The notes beneath the pieces are model-generated. The model saw only the letters and a program-made list of their open reading frames with translations. It was not told where the DNA came from and ran no database searches. Made by a program: the position numbers and the translations under genes. This document shows, piece after piece, positions 1 through 8,829 of a stretch of DNA of 64,000 nucleotides (its first letter is position 1; each line of letters opens with the position of its first letter). The stretch comes from Wukongibacter sp050859025 (lineage in GTDB: Bacteria; Bacillota; Clostridia; Peptostreptococcales; Caminicellaceae), in the NCBI RefSeq assembly GCF_050859025.1, contig NZ_CP138200.1, forward strand, positions 1,674,001 through 1,738,000, given 5' to 3'.

Positions 1-2
1 TA

Positions 3-59
3 TATGAGAATTTAGGTGACTTTTTGGATGATGGCGAGCTAAATAATTCTTTTATATAA
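3..59 (+). CDS. C-terminal tail of an upstream gene (partial)
   Basis: The first 59 bases read open in one frame and end at a TAA. The acidic peptide tail ends in LDDGELNNSFI-like residues (only 18 codons are inside the window). It looks like the end of a gene that begins before the window, but 18 codons are too few to identify it. The following 140 bases are AT-rich and probably hold the promoter of the next gene. Confidence 0.35.
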   Translation, partial: YENLGDFLDDGELNNSFI

Positions 60-203
60 GTATAATGGGTTTGTATTCCTTTAGAGAAAAGTTTTGTAAC
101 CTTTTAGTATATTATGTCGAAAAAAGAAATAATAGACTGTTTTTTTCTAATATTTGCCTGTAAAATATATAGAGATATTAAAATTTGCTGAAGGAGGAAA
201 AAA

Positions 204-1262
204 ATGAAATTGAGAAAATTAGGAGTTTATTTTATAGTAGCTATGTTAATGGTATCGTTTGTGTTTATAGGTACAGGAATTCAAGTTTATGCAGCTGAAG
301 TTGGCGATCAATTATTAGAACCTGAAGACGGATGGGAGAGATATGATATTGCCCCGTCAGAAAACTTTATAATTAGTGAAAAAATATCATTTAAAGGAAA
401 CTATACCAATTATCCTTCTTGGAATCAAACTATAATTTGGACTACTTATAGTGATGAAACATTAAAATTCAAATTTCAAGGAACTAAAATAAGAGTGATT
501 GGTTTTCCAGGTTCTGCTAGAGCTGATGACATTACAATCTCAATAGATGGCGTAATAGAGTCTATGCCATATCACAAAGCTTCAGGATACCAACCAATGG
601 ATCTTATTTATGAAAAAACTGGACTTGAGAATAAAGTTCATGAAGTGATTATTACATCAGGAACTAATGCATCTGGTAGTGATTATGATTTGGTCTTGGA
701 TGCAATAGACATAGATGAAGATGGAGAATTAAAACCATACGATGACGTAATTAGTATGCCAGATGCTCCAGAAAATCTAAAAACAGCAGCAGGAGACGAG
801 GAAGTGGGGCTTTCATGGGATGAAGTAGAAGATGTTGATAGCTATATTATAAAAAGATCAGAAACAGAAGGCGGGCCATATACAATTATAGAAGAAGATA
901 TTACAGGAACAAGTTATACAGACAGAGATGTTGAAAATGGAACTACATATTATTATGTTGTGTCTGCTGTTATAGATGGCGATGAAAGTGATGATTCAAA
1001 CGAAGCCTCAGCAACACCAGAAGGAAGTAGTAGCGGTAGCGGAGATAAGGCAATACTAAGAATAACAATGCAAAATGGAAAGATAAACGAATACGATTTA
1101 TCAATAGATGATGTAGAAGATTTTATTGATTGGTTTGAAGATAGAGATGATCCTTATTACATAATAGAAAAGGATTACAACATAGGTCCATTTGAAAGCA
1201 GAAAAGATTATATAGTTGCCGATAAGATTTTACAGTTTGAAGTAATGGAATATGAAGATTAA
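204..1262 (+). CDS. Secreted protein with fibronectin type III domain
   Basis: This 352-residue protein starts with a Sec signal peptide: a KLRK charged start, a hydrophobic stretch to about residue 27, then a likely cleavage after VYAA. Residues 35-175 look like a beta-rich, carbohydrate-binding-like module, but I cannot assign a family. Residues 190-273 form a fibronectin type III domain (P..P.NL...AGDEEV.LSW opening, YYYVVSAV near the end), followed by a Ser/Gly linker. The last 75 residues are an acidic domain of unknown type. No catalytic motif or cell-wall anchor (LPxTG, SLH) is visible, so it is probably released or loosely attached. The start is fixed by GGAGGA 8 bases upstream. A strong terminator follows, so it is probably monocistronic. 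Confidence 0.8.
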   Translation: MKLRKLGVYFIVAMLMVSFVFIGTGIQVYAAEVGDQLLEPEDGWERYDIAPSENFIISEKISFKGNYTNYPSWNQTIIWTTYSDETLKFKFQGTKIRVIGFPGSARADDITISIDGVIESMPYHKASGYQPMDLIYEKTGLENKVHEVIITSGTNASGSDYDLVLDAIDIDEDGELKPYDDVISMPDAPENLKTAAGDEEVGLSWDEVEDVDSYIIKRSETEGGPYTIIEEDITGTSYTDRDVENGTTYYYVVSAVIDGDESDDSNEASATPEGSSSGSGDKAILRITMQNGKINEYDLSIDDVEDFIDWFEDRDDPYYIIEKDYNIGPFESRKDYIVADKILQFEVMEYED

Positions 1263-1269
1263 GATTATT

Positions 1270-1307
1270 AAGGATAAGGTTTTGGCCTTATCCTTGTTTG
1301 TTTTTTG
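1270..1307 (+). terminator. Rho-independent terminator
   Basis: A perfect 10-bp stem (AAGGATAAGG with CCTTATCCTT, loop of 6) is followed by a T-rich run. It lies directly behind the fibronectin-III protein gene. Confidence 0.9.
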
Positions 1308-1330
1308 ACGCTAAAGTATTAGTTCGTGTA

Positions 1331-1357
1331 GGGTGGGTTTTCCTGCCCAATATTTTT
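1331..1357 (+). terminator. Possible second terminator
   Basis: GGGTGGG can pair with CCTGCCC through two G-U wobbles, with a TTTT loop, and is followed by AATATTTTTTT. It could back up the preceding terminator or end transcription before the decayed integrase gene. Confidence 0.45.
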
Positions 1358-1406
1358 TTGCTTTGATAAAGAACGTATGTTTGCAATAAAAAAAGGGAGT
1401 GATACT

Positions 1407-2288
1407 TTGAATGAGAACAATGTAAAAATTCTAAAACGATATAGACTTCATTACACTAGCAAAGGACTTACTAAAGAAAGTCTAAAGGCTATTTGCGATA
1501 ATGATTTGCGGTTGTTTATTCAATTCATCGGAGATACCCCATTGCATGAAATAACCCATTTTGAAATTCAAGATTTTCTCCTACATTGTCAAGAATAACG
1601 TAAAAACGGTGATGAATCACTTTCACGAAAGTTCACTTCTTTAAATACATTCTTTAATACCTTAATTAAACAGAAAGTAATAAGCATAAAAAACCCTTTA
1701 GAAAAATTAGAAAAACCTAAAGTTAGAAAAAAAGAACGTAATTTTCTTACTTACAATGAATATTGTTAAATACTAAGTTATTTAGATAATTCTAAAGATC
1801 AGAATAGAATAAGAGATGGAGCACTAGTCTCATTCTTTTTTTCATCCGGGTGTCGATTAACAGAAGTATATCAGCAGAATAAAGACAGTTTAGATTTTGC
1901 AAATAGGAGGTTTAAAGTTCTTGGAAAGGGAGTCAAGGAAAGAATGTGTATATTCTCAAAAGATTCAGCATCAAGAATTAAACTGTATTTAGATAGCAGA
2001 ACCGATACCCTAGATGCGTTATTCATTAGTAGACAGAATAATAGATTGAGTAAAAAAGCAATACAAGATGCTGTAAAAGCAATTGGGAAACGTGCTGGGG
2101 TTTCAAAAAATGTGCATCCACATATATTTCGACATTCCAGAGCAATGTACCTATTAAAAGAAGGTGCAAGTCTTGAAACGATACAAAGACTGTTAGGACA
2201 TAGTAGCATTTCTAGTACACAAATTTATGCTCATATGAATATGGATGAAGTTCAAGATGAAGTGGCAAAATTAGACGGAGATCTATAA
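1407..2288 (+). pseudogene. Tyrosine recombinase/integrase with two in-frame stops
   Basis: One reading frame carries a whole phage-integrase-type tyrosine recombinase of about 294 codons, interrupted by TAA at 1596-1598 and again at 1767-1769. The first piece is the SAM-like core-binding domain. The last piece holds the catalytic domain with all expected residues: GCRLTEV (Arg I), GKG (beta-hairpin Lys), HIFRH (HxxR), LLGHSS and the tyrosine in STQIYAH. No frameshift is needed to join the pieces. Both stops could come from CAA codons by one C-to-T change each, which fits recent loss of a Xer-like or mobile-element recombinase. The start is a TTG, 7 bases after an AAGGGAG site. A shorter protein from an internal start (ATG 1944) would lack Arg I and is unlikely to work. 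Confidence 0.85.
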
Positions 2289-2445
2289 CTAAAGGATAGG
2301 TTAGCGGAGAATTTTGATAGATTATCTGGTTTTATATTCGACAAAATCCGATTTCTAAGTAATATATTACAAGCTACTTTTTCAAAGAGTTTTCCATATA
2401 ATTGTCCAATACTAGCTTAAATGACAATTGAAAAAGGGGGATAAT

Positions 2446-2787
2446 ATGATGAGTAAAAAATATATTTGCATTGAAAACCTACAAAAGACTATGATGCAAC
2501 AGTTTACAAGACATCAAGACGATCTTAATGTGATTACAGGTTATATACATCTGAGAAAATATGATAAAGTTTTAGACTATGTTAAAGAAAGGTCTGATGC
2601 AAATTGTAGTACATATTCCCTGAAAATGATGAAAAATTTAGAATTGGCAGTATTGCTAGAAAATAAACTTGCTGAAGGAGAACGTAAAAGAAAAAGTTCT
2701 TTTAATTGCTTAATAAACTATCATATTTGTTATACAATTTTCAATAAGTACCTCAGCCATTGTGGGAAGTATAACCTTAATACCTGA
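2446..2787 (+). pseudogene. Truncated Spo0B-type sensor kinase fragment
   Basis: After an AAAGGGGG site and ATG at 2446, about 80 residues match the Spo0B-type dimerisation/phosphotransfer helices (RHQDDLNVITGYIHLRKYDK, then a long amphipathic helix). The region resembles the His-containing segment of the kinase encoded at 53.0 kb. Similarity stops at about position 2690 and the frame then runs into sequence from a different gene, a permease remnant, to a stop at 2785-2787. There is no ATPase domain. I infer a deletion that fused the front of a sensor kinase to a decaying permease gene. A functional small protein cannot be excluded. Confidence 0.6.
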
Positions 2788-3305
2788 CTTTGTGACATTT
2801 CCATTGGAAAAACAGGAATTTGGCTTAAAATTTACATGGGTTAGAGATGGAGGCAGGGCCAATCTATGTGGCATTTCCTGTGTGTAAGATGCTTCTAAAA
2901 AAAGGGGCAAGTATTTGGAATATTGTGATCATATTAAGTGCGTGGGCAGTGGTTAAGGTTCCTATGCTGGTCAATGAAGTAAAATTCTTAGGTTTAAAAT
3001 TTATGGTAGTAAGGTGGATACTAACTATAATATCTATATTAGTTATGGCATATATAGTATCTTTAATAGTTAAAAGAGAAAATATACCTTTTGAGATGAA
3101 AGTTGATAATAAGGATATCAATAGTATTAATATAAAAGAACAATATTGTATAGGTTGTGGATTATGTACAAGATTATATCCTGATATATTCGTTACGAAT
3201 GATGGAAAAGCAAGTTTAATTAAAGGAAAAATTGAAAAGGATACTAATTTAGATATCTTGGAAATAGTAGAAAAGTGTCCTGTAAAAGCTATACAATTAT
3301 CTTAA
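2717..3305 (+). pseudogene. Remnant of YraQ/ArsP-like permease with C-terminal ferredoxin
   Basis: Two frames together encode scraps of a permease of the DUF318/ArsP type. Frame one (2717-2850) gives VGSITLIPDFV joined straight to a TFPLEKQEFGLKF segment; in intact relatives these are separated by further residues. After a frameshift near 2847, the third scrap reads GPIYVAFPVCKMLLKKGAS...AWAVVKVP..., the end of such a permease with two membrane helices. It is fused to a single-cluster ferredoxin domain (CIGCGLCTRLYP...EKCPVKAI) at about residues 100-150 of the final open frame. An internal deletion plus a frameshift make it a pseudogene. The last open stretch (2847-3305, 152 codons) could still yield a membrane-anchored ferredoxin. 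Confidence 0.6.
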
Positions 3306-3312
3306 AATTCTG

Positions 3313-3340
3313 AAACAGCCTTTAATGGCTGTTTTTCCTT
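3313..3340 (+). terminator. Rho-independent terminator
   Basis: An 8-bp stem (AAACAGCC with GGCTGTTT, 6-base loop) runs into a T-tract. It separates the decayed region from the RpiR gene. Confidence 0.9.
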
Positions 3341-3369
3341 TGTTCAAATATTAAATGAGTACCAAAATC

Positions 3370-3410
3370 TTGAAAAAAAGTACTATTCTATGTATTATAA
3401 TTAGTAATAC
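3370..3410 (+). promoter_or_regulatory. Promoter and palindrome before the RpiR gene
   Basis: TTGAAA (3370) and TATTAT (3393) are 17 bases apart. The -10 region lies inside an inverted repeat, GTATTAT-N5-GTAATAC (3392-3410). This resembles the two palindromes in front of the D-aminoacylase gene, so autoregulation by the RpiR protein is a reasonable inference. Confidence 0.5.
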
Positions 3411-3454
3411 TCTATATAAAGAATATTTTCTTTATGATAAAAAGGAAGATGGTT

Positions 3455-4318
3455 ATGGAAGAACGATTAAACTTTTTTCAAAGATTTGAAAAGTGCAACA
3501 GAGAGTTAACTAAGAAACAATATATGATAGCTGAGTACATTTTAAATAATTACAAAACAGCAGTATTTTTATCTAGTATTGAACTAGGGAAAAAAGCTAA
3601 TACAAGTGAAGCTACAGTAATCAGACTGGCAAATGCTCTTGGATACTCAGGTTATTTGGATATGATAAAGGATATTCAGGACTATATACGAAGGGAAATA
3701 ACGACAATTGAGAAGGTAGAAAAATTAGAAAATATATATAAAGATAAAACTGTTTTAGATGAGATTATTTATACTAATCTGTTTATGATAAAGTCCCTAA
3801 GAAAGTATATCAACAATGATGATATATTAAAAATAGTCACTGATATCTCAAAATATAATAAGGTTGTGGTGGTAGGATTTGAAAGCTCATCGGGTATAGC
3901 TGAATATATTGGCTATAATTTGTCTAGAATAGCCTCTAATATAGAAGTAATTAATCATAGCTCCAGAGACCTGTTCAATGTAATAAGTAAGCTTGATGAT
4001 AAGACATTTGGTATAATAATATCATTTCCAAGATATTCAAAGAATACGGTAAATATTGCGAAGCTATTAAAGAAAAAGGGAGCCAAAATATTTTCTATAA
4101 CCGATAGTATATTATCTCCCGTTAAAGAATATAGTGATTATTCAATAATAGTGCCATTACAGGATAGTAACAGGTTTTATTCAGATATAACTATAGGGGT
4201 GATGACTATTTTTCAAGGGGTATTGCTACAATATATTACCGATAACTATGAAGATGTTCAAAAAAGACTTAAAGATTTAGAAGAATTTAATGAAGTATAT
4301 GGATTATTTGAAAAATAG
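3455..4318 (+). CDS. RpiR/MurR-family transcriptional regulator
   Basis: The protein has an N-terminal HTH_6 DNA-binding domain (residues 1-80, with TSEATVIRLANALGYSGY as recognition region) and a SIS sugar-phosphate-type binding domain (about 115-255), the standard RpiR layout. An in-frame ATG lies upstream at 3434, but AAAAGGAAG at 3440-3448 fits a start at 3455, giving about 287 residues. It stands directly before a D-aminoacylase operon, and palindromes of the TGTAAT-ATTACA type, which RpiR relatives such as HexR recognise, lie before both. I infer that it controls that operon. The effector is unknown; SIS domains usually bind phosphosugars, and N-acetylmuramate-related ligands would fit a D-amino-acid/peptide locus. 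Confidence 0.88.
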   Translation: MEERLNFFQRFEKCNRELTKKQYMIAEYILNNYKTAVFLSSIELGKKANTSEATVIRLANALGYSGYLDMIKDIQDYIRREITTIEKVEKLENIYKDKTVLDEIIYTNLFMIKSLRKYINNDDILKIVTDISKYNKVVVVGFESSSGIAEYIGYNLSRIASNIEVINHSSRDLFNVISKLDDKTFGIIISFPRYSKNTVNIAKLLKKKGAKIFSITDSILSPVKEYSDYSIIVPLQDSNRFYSDITIGVMTIFQGVLLQYITDNYEDVQKRLKDLEEFNEVYGLFEK

Positions 4319-4368
4319 AAATAAAATAGGCTGTTAAGCAATGAATTTATTAATAAATATTTCTTGAA

Positions 4369-4414
4369 TGTAATATATAATACGTTGTAAAATATTTATG
4401 TAATATATATTACG
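4369..4414 (+). promoter_or_regulatory. Two palindromic operators before D-aminoacylase
   Basis: TGTAATATATAATACG (4369-4384) and TGTAATATATATTACG (4399-4414) are nearly identical palindromes, 30 bp from centre to centre, or three helical turns. A TTGTAA (4385) could act as -35, with a -10-like TATATT inside the second palindrome, so a bound protein would block the promoter. The spacing and sequence fit a dimeric RpiR-type repressor binding on one DNA face. Confidence 0.6.
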
Positions 4415-4431
4415 AATCGGGGAGAGATAAT

Positions 4432-6015
4432 ATGTTCGATTTAATCATTAAAAAAGGAACTATAATGGATGGGGCTGGCGAAGAATCATATAAAGCCGAT
4501 ATTGGAATTATAAAAGATACAATAGTAAAGATTGGAGACCTTAAGGGTTATAATTCAATCAAAGAGATTGATGCAGAGGGATTAGTAGTTTCACCAGGAT
4601 TTATAGATATCCACAGCCATTCAGATTTGGGCCTATTGGCAGCACCCTTTGAAAAAAATAAGCTTATGCAAGGAGTAACTACAGAGGTTGGTGGACATTG
4701 CGGATATTCACTTTATCCAATAATTAAGGATAAAAGATCAGCTTTGCAAAGCTTAGTGGAAGCATCGAATTTAAATATTGATATTGACTGGTGCAGTACT
4801 GAGGACTTTCTTAATAAGCTAGAAGAAGAAGGAATAGGAGCTAATCTTGTGCCACTTGTGGGACATGGTGTGCTCCGGATGAATGTAATGGGATTTGAAG
4901 CAAGGGAGGCAAGTCAAGAGGAAATACATAGGATGAATGAGTTGCTAGCTAAAGCGATGGAGGAAGGAGCCTTTGGATTAAGTACAGGTCTAGGATACCC
5001 TCCAGGATGCTTTGCTGATACAAACGAACTAATTGAGCTGTCAAGGACTGTATCTAAATATAAAGGAATATATGCAACTCATTTGAGAAACCAGGGAGAC
5101 AAATTGCTTGAATCAATTACTGAGTCAATAGAAATAGGAAAGAAGGCTGGGGTTTCAGTGGATATTTCCCATTTAAAGGCTAGTAAAAAACGTAATTGGG
5201 GAAAGATAGATGATGCATTGAAGCTTATTGAACATGCTCGGAAGGATGGGGTAAACATAATCTGTGACTTTTATCCCTATGATGCAGCCGAAGGGCCATT
5301 GAGTGCGTTATTCCCCAACTGGCTTCATGAGGGAGGGGTATCTAAATTAATTGAAAGGTTGTCCTTGAAGAAAACTAGGGAAAAGGTAAAGCATGAGATG
5401 AATTTTGATGATGATTATTGGAGTAGAATAATAGTTTCCGATATAATGTCAGAAAAAAATAAGTCTCTTCAAGGAAAATCAATAAAAGAAATAGGTGATA
5501 TTAAGAACGATGATGCCTTTGAAACTGCAGTTAAGCTTCTCATAGAAGAGGAGGGAGCCGTTAGTACAGTTTGTAAGATCATGTCAGAAAAGGATGTTAT
5601 TCAGGTAGCTAAATATCCCTATGCAGCAGTAGGGTCTGATGCTTTTGCATTGCCGGAGGGTATTAAAAATTTTAAAGGTCATCCAAGAAATTTTGGAACA
5701 TTTCCAAGATTTTTAGGTAGATTCATTAGGGAAAAAGATGTTATAACCTTCGAAGAAGGGATTAGAAGAATGACTTCCTTACCGGCAGAATTTCTTGGTA
5801 TTAGAAATAGGGGATTAATTGAAGAAGGGAAGTATGCTGATATAGTTATATTTGATAAGAACGAAATAATTGATAAAAACAACTTTGAGAATCCTTTGAT
5901 ATATCCTATAGGGATTGAATATGTAATTGTAAATGGTCATATTCAGGTTGAAGAAGGTAAACTCAACAAAATACCTTGTGGAATGGTAATTAGGAAGAAT
6001 AGTATAGGTATTTGA
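4432..6015 (+). CDS. N-acyl-D-amino-acid deacylase (D-aminoacylase)
   Basis: This 527-residue amidohydrolase-superfamily protein matches the D-aminoacylase family, which removes the acyl group from N-acyl-D-amino acids. Motifs in order are GFIDIHSHSD (metal-binding His pair, residues about 55-64), the family GHCGYSLYP segment (usually GNCG; here Asn is replaced by His), THLRNQGD, SHLKASKK, and GSDAFALPEG near residue 402 (metal Asp). The length is normal for the family. It is a cytoplasmic enzyme with no signal peptide. It heads a gene group with two membrane proteins and a DmpA-type aminopeptidase under probable RpiR control. Together these suggest uptake and breakdown of acylated D-amino acids or D-peptides, perhaps from cell wall. 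Substrate specificity cannot be read from the sequence. Confidence 0.85.
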   Translation: MFDLIIKKGTIMDGAGEESYKADIGIIKDTIVKIGDLKGYNSIKEIDAEGLVVSPGFIDIHSHSDLGLLAAPFEKNKLMQGVTTEVGGHCGYSLYPIIKDKRSALQSLVEASNLNIDIDWCSTEDFLNKLEEEGIGANLVPLVGHGVLRMNVMGFEAREASQEEIHRMNELLAKAMEEGAFGLSTGLGYPPGCFADTNELIELSRTVSKYKGIYATHLRNQGDKLLESITESIEIGKKAGVSVDISHLKASKKRNWGKIDDALKLIEHARKDGVNIICDFYPYDAAEGPLSALFPNWLHEGGVSKLIERLSLKKTREKVKHEMNFDDDYWSRIIVSDIMSEKNKSLQGKSIKEIGDIKNDDAFETAVKLLIEEEGAVSTVCKIMSEKDVIQVAKYPYAAVGSDAFALPEGIKNFKGHPRNFGTFPRFLGRFIREKDVITFEEGIRRMTSLPAEFLGIRNRGLIEEGKYADIVIFDKNEIIDKNNFENPLIYPIGIEYVIVNGHIQVEEGKLNKIPCGMVIRKNSIGI

Positions 6016-6214
6016 TAGAGAAGTTAGATCAACTCAAGTAGATAAATCCTCTTGTCTCATGAAATTAAGCTGTTTTTCTGTATGTCTTAGAAGAGAAAAA
6101 GCTAATTGAGATAACTAAAAAGGAAACATGGAGTCTAATTCTATTTATCAAATTTTAATTCACATATCTATATAATATTAGATATCCAAAACTTATTATC
6201 TAGGGGGAAACATT

Positions 6215-6928
6215 ATGAACGGTTATTTGGATATTGCCAACAGCAATTTGTTGTATATTTGGGGCGGATTAATATTAGTCTTTATTTTAATACAATCAGT
6301 TTTGTTTATAAGATTATCATGGAAGGAAGGGAAGCGGATCGGATTGACTAACAAGCAGATGCTTAGGGGGCTAAGGGCCGGAATGATATCTGCTATAATT
6401 CCTTCTATTCCTATAGTAATAACACTTGTAGCTATGTCACCTGTTCTTGGGATTCCCTTTCCTTGGATAAGGCTTTCTATAATTGGATCAGGACCCTATG
6501 AATTGCTGGCTGCCGGAATAGGAGCAAAAACTATGGGTGTCAGTGGCCTAGGAGGAGAGGGATACACAAAGGAAGTATTTGCTAATTCGGTATGGATAAT
6601 GACTATTGGAGCTATGTGGTCAGGGTTAATTGTATTTTTCTTCCTAAAAAGAATAAAATCTAGCTATGAAAAAATTGAGAAAAAGGACCCAAGATGGATG
6701 TCTGTAATTACAAATGCCGCTTTTTTTGGAGTGATTTGTGTTTTTATATCGGAACCAATAACAACCGGGGGTTTATCACTGATAACACTAATTGCAGGAG
6801 CGATAATCATGACGACTTGTGGAATACTTGTAACTAGATTTAAGATGGTATGGCTTAAGGAGTTTGCATTAGCCATCAGTATGATAGGTGCAATGGCTTG
6901 CTCTGTGATTTTTTCTAGGATTATTTAG
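6215..6928 (+). CDS. DUF5058-like membrane protein (transporter subunit?)
   Basis: The 237 residues are mostly hydrophobic, with about six membrane segments (near residues 12-32, 50-75, 90-108, 126-145, 165-195 and 215-235). The sequence resembles DUF5058, a family of small integral membrane proteins of unknown function. The next gene encodes another membrane protein and starts within about 17 bases. The pair lies between a D-aminoacylase and an aminopeptidase, so I infer a two-component carrier for the substrate of these enzymes. No ATPase or solute-binding protein is present, so a secondary transporter is more likely than an ABC system. A GGGGGAAA site precedes the ATG. Confidence 0.65.
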   Translation: MNGYLDIANSNLLYIWGGLILVFILIQSVLFIRLSWKEGKRIGLTNKQMLRGLRAGMISAIIPSIPIVITLVAMSPVLGIPFPWIRLSIIGSGPYELLAAGIGAKTMGVSGLGGEGYTKEVFANSVWIMTIGAMWSGLIVFFFLKRIKSSYEKIEKKDPRWMSVITNAAFFGVICVFISEPITTGGLSLITLIAGAIIMTTCGILVTRFKMVWLKEFALAISMIGAMACSVIFSRII

Positions 6929-6945
6929 GGGGGATGGAAATAACT

Positions 6946-7620
6946 ATGGAGAATTCTAAAATGCTTTCGCCTGAACAGTTATATGAAAAAAAAATTCATG
7001 TAATAGGTAGGATTACAATTTTGATGGGAATTGGACTATCTCTATTGGTTCCTATACTATTGTGGATATACTATGGTGTTTTTCCACCAATGGACAATTT
7101 ACTAAAGGGAGTTTTTACAGTCTCGTCATTTATGATTCCACTTTCAATTGCAGAAATACTTTCGTTTTATCCAATACTGGGTTCGGGCGGTATATATATG
7201 GCATATACCACTGGAAACATTGCAAATCTGAAGCTTCCAAGTGCAGCTATAGGAATGGAAGTAGCCGATGTAAAGCCCTCGACAAAGGAGGGAGAGATAA
7301 TATCAACTATAGCTATGTCAGGGTCTGTAATTATGTGTGAATTGATTTTAGTAGTAGGAGTGTTTCTATTAGGACCAATCTCTGTTAAGCTAAATAGTCC
7401 CATGTTAAAACCAGCCTTTCAGCACATTTTACCTGCTCTATTTGGTTCAATTGGAGCATATTATATTTTAAAGGATTGGAAGCTCTCAGTTATTCCAATG
7501 ATAATAGGCATACTATTTTCTGCATTCAATGTACCTACATCAGTAGCAGTACCGATTTGCGTTCTATGTTCAATATATGCAGCAAAATTTTTGTACAAAA
7601 GAGGCAGAATTTCTCTATAA
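6946..7620 (+). CDS. Membrane protein, partner of the DUF5058-like protein
   Basis: I cannot assign a named family. About 224 residues contain five or six hydrophobic segments (near residues 22-45, 55-80, 120-145, 165-185 and 190-215) and a conserved-looking GSGGIYMAYTTGN loop. The GGGGGG site sits immediately before ATG 6934, too close to use, so ATG 6946 is the better start; four extra residues are possible. It follows the DUF5058-like gene after a few bases and surely belongs to the same transcript. It probably forms a complex with that protein. Its function as half of a carrier is an inference from context. Confidence 0.65.
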   Translation: MENSKMLSPEQLYEKKIHVIGRITILMGIGLSLLVPILLWIYYGVFPPMDNLLKGVFTVSSFMIPLSIAEILSFYPILGSGGIYMAYTTGNIANLKLPSAAIGMEVADVKPSTKEGEIISTIAMSGSVIMCELILVVGVFLLGPISVKLNSPMLKPAFQHILPALFGSIGAYYILKDWKLSVIPMIIGILFSAFNVPTSVAVPICVLCSIYAAKFLYKRGRISL

Positions 7621-7657
7621 TATTAGCAGATAGAATGTAAAAAAGGGGGATGAGATT

Positions 7658-8731
7658 GTGAAGGGACAGAAGAGAATAAGGGATTATGGCATAATAATTG
7701 GCGAAATGCAGCCAGGGAAGAAGAATGCTATAACCGATGTTGAAGGAGTTAAGGTTGGACATATTACATTAAATGATGAGTGCATAAAAACCGGTGTTAC
7801 AGCAATACTCCCCCATGAAGAAAATCTTTTTAAGGAGAAGGTTATTGCTGCAAGTCATGTTATAAATGGTTTTGGAAAAACCGCTGGGACCATACAAATT
7901 GATGAGCTAGGAAATATCGAGACTCCATTAATACTGACAAATACTCTTAGTGTTGGTACTGCTCACGCGGCTCTAGTAAAATATATTTTAAAAGATAATG
8001 AAGATATAGGAGCTACGACAGGTACCGTTAACCCAATAATATGCGAGTGCAATGATGGATATCTGAATGATATAAGGGGGATGCATGTAAAAAATGAACA
8101 TATTTTGAGGGCTATAGAAAATGCAGATAAGGAGTTTGAAGAAGGCTCAATAGGTGCTGGCATGGGGATGTCATGTTATGGGCTAAAGGGCGGTATAGGG
8201 AGTTCATCAAGAATGGTTAAGATTAGAGAGGAAGTTTTTACCATTGGTATACTGGTAATGTCAAATTTTGGAGTTAAAAATGACCTTATTATAGATGGTG
8301 TTAAGGCGGGAAGAATAATTACTGAAGTAGATAAAAGTAATGTGGTTGAAGAAGACAAGGGATCTATAATAATCATTATGGCAACAGATATACCTATGAC
8401 TCATAGGCAATTAAAACGGGTTTGCAAAAGAACCGGTGTGGGTCTTAGCAGAACAGGATCATTTTTCGGAAACGGAAGTGGCGATATTGTGGTTGGTTTC
8501 ACAACAGCTAATAAAATTAAGCATTACGAAGAGGAAGCTACTGTGAATATCAGAATTTTAAATGAAAATAAAATTAATAATGTATTCAGAGCCGCTGCTG
8601 AGGCAACGGAGGAAGCTATATTAAACTCTCTTATATGTGCTGATACTACTAAGGGAAGGGATGGACATATAAGAAAATCACTTAAGGAATATGTTAATTT
8701 AGTACTAAAGGCTTTTAACTCTAAAAACTAG
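7658..8731 (+). CDS. DmpA/BapA-type aminopeptidase (peptidase family S58)
   Basis: This 357-residue protein belongs to the P1 family of self-cleaving N-terminal nucleophile aminopeptidases, which includes D-aminopeptidase DmpA and beta-aminopeptidase BapA. Recognisable segments are ITDVEGVKVGH, GTVNPIICECNDG, GSIGAGMGMSCYGLKGGIGSS, and the cleavage site EEDKG|SIIIIMATDIP, where Ser236 would become the nucleophile of the second chain. The start is GTG 7658, 8 bases after a GGGGGA site. It closes the D-aminoacylase gene group, and removing D-residues or beta-residues from peptides would supply or use the same pool of amino acids. Which of D- or beta-residues it prefers cannot be told. Confidence 0.85.
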   Translation: MKGQKRIRDYGIIIGEMQPGKKNAITDVEGVKVGHITLNDECIKTGVTAILPHEENLFKEKVIAASHVINGFGKTAGTIQIDELGNIETPLILTNTLSVGTAHAALVKYILKDNEDIGATTGTVNPIICECNDGYLNDIRGMHVKNEHILRAIENADKEFEEGSIGAGMGMSCYGLKGGIGSSSRMVKIREEVFTIGILVMSNFGVKNDLIIDGVKAGRIITEVDKSNVVEEDKGSIIIIMATDIPMTHRQLKRVCKRTGVGLSRTGSFFGNGSGDIVVGFTTANKIKHYEEEATVNIRILNENKINNVFRAAAEATEEAILNSLICADTTKGRDGHIRKSLKEYVNLVLKAFNSKN

Positions 8732-8829
8732 GGTTAATAGCTTTTTTTATGTAATTTGTAGAAATTAATGTTTCTTATAGAAGCTATTAAACTATGGAAA
8801 GAAGGAAATTTTATCTAAAGATAATGTAG

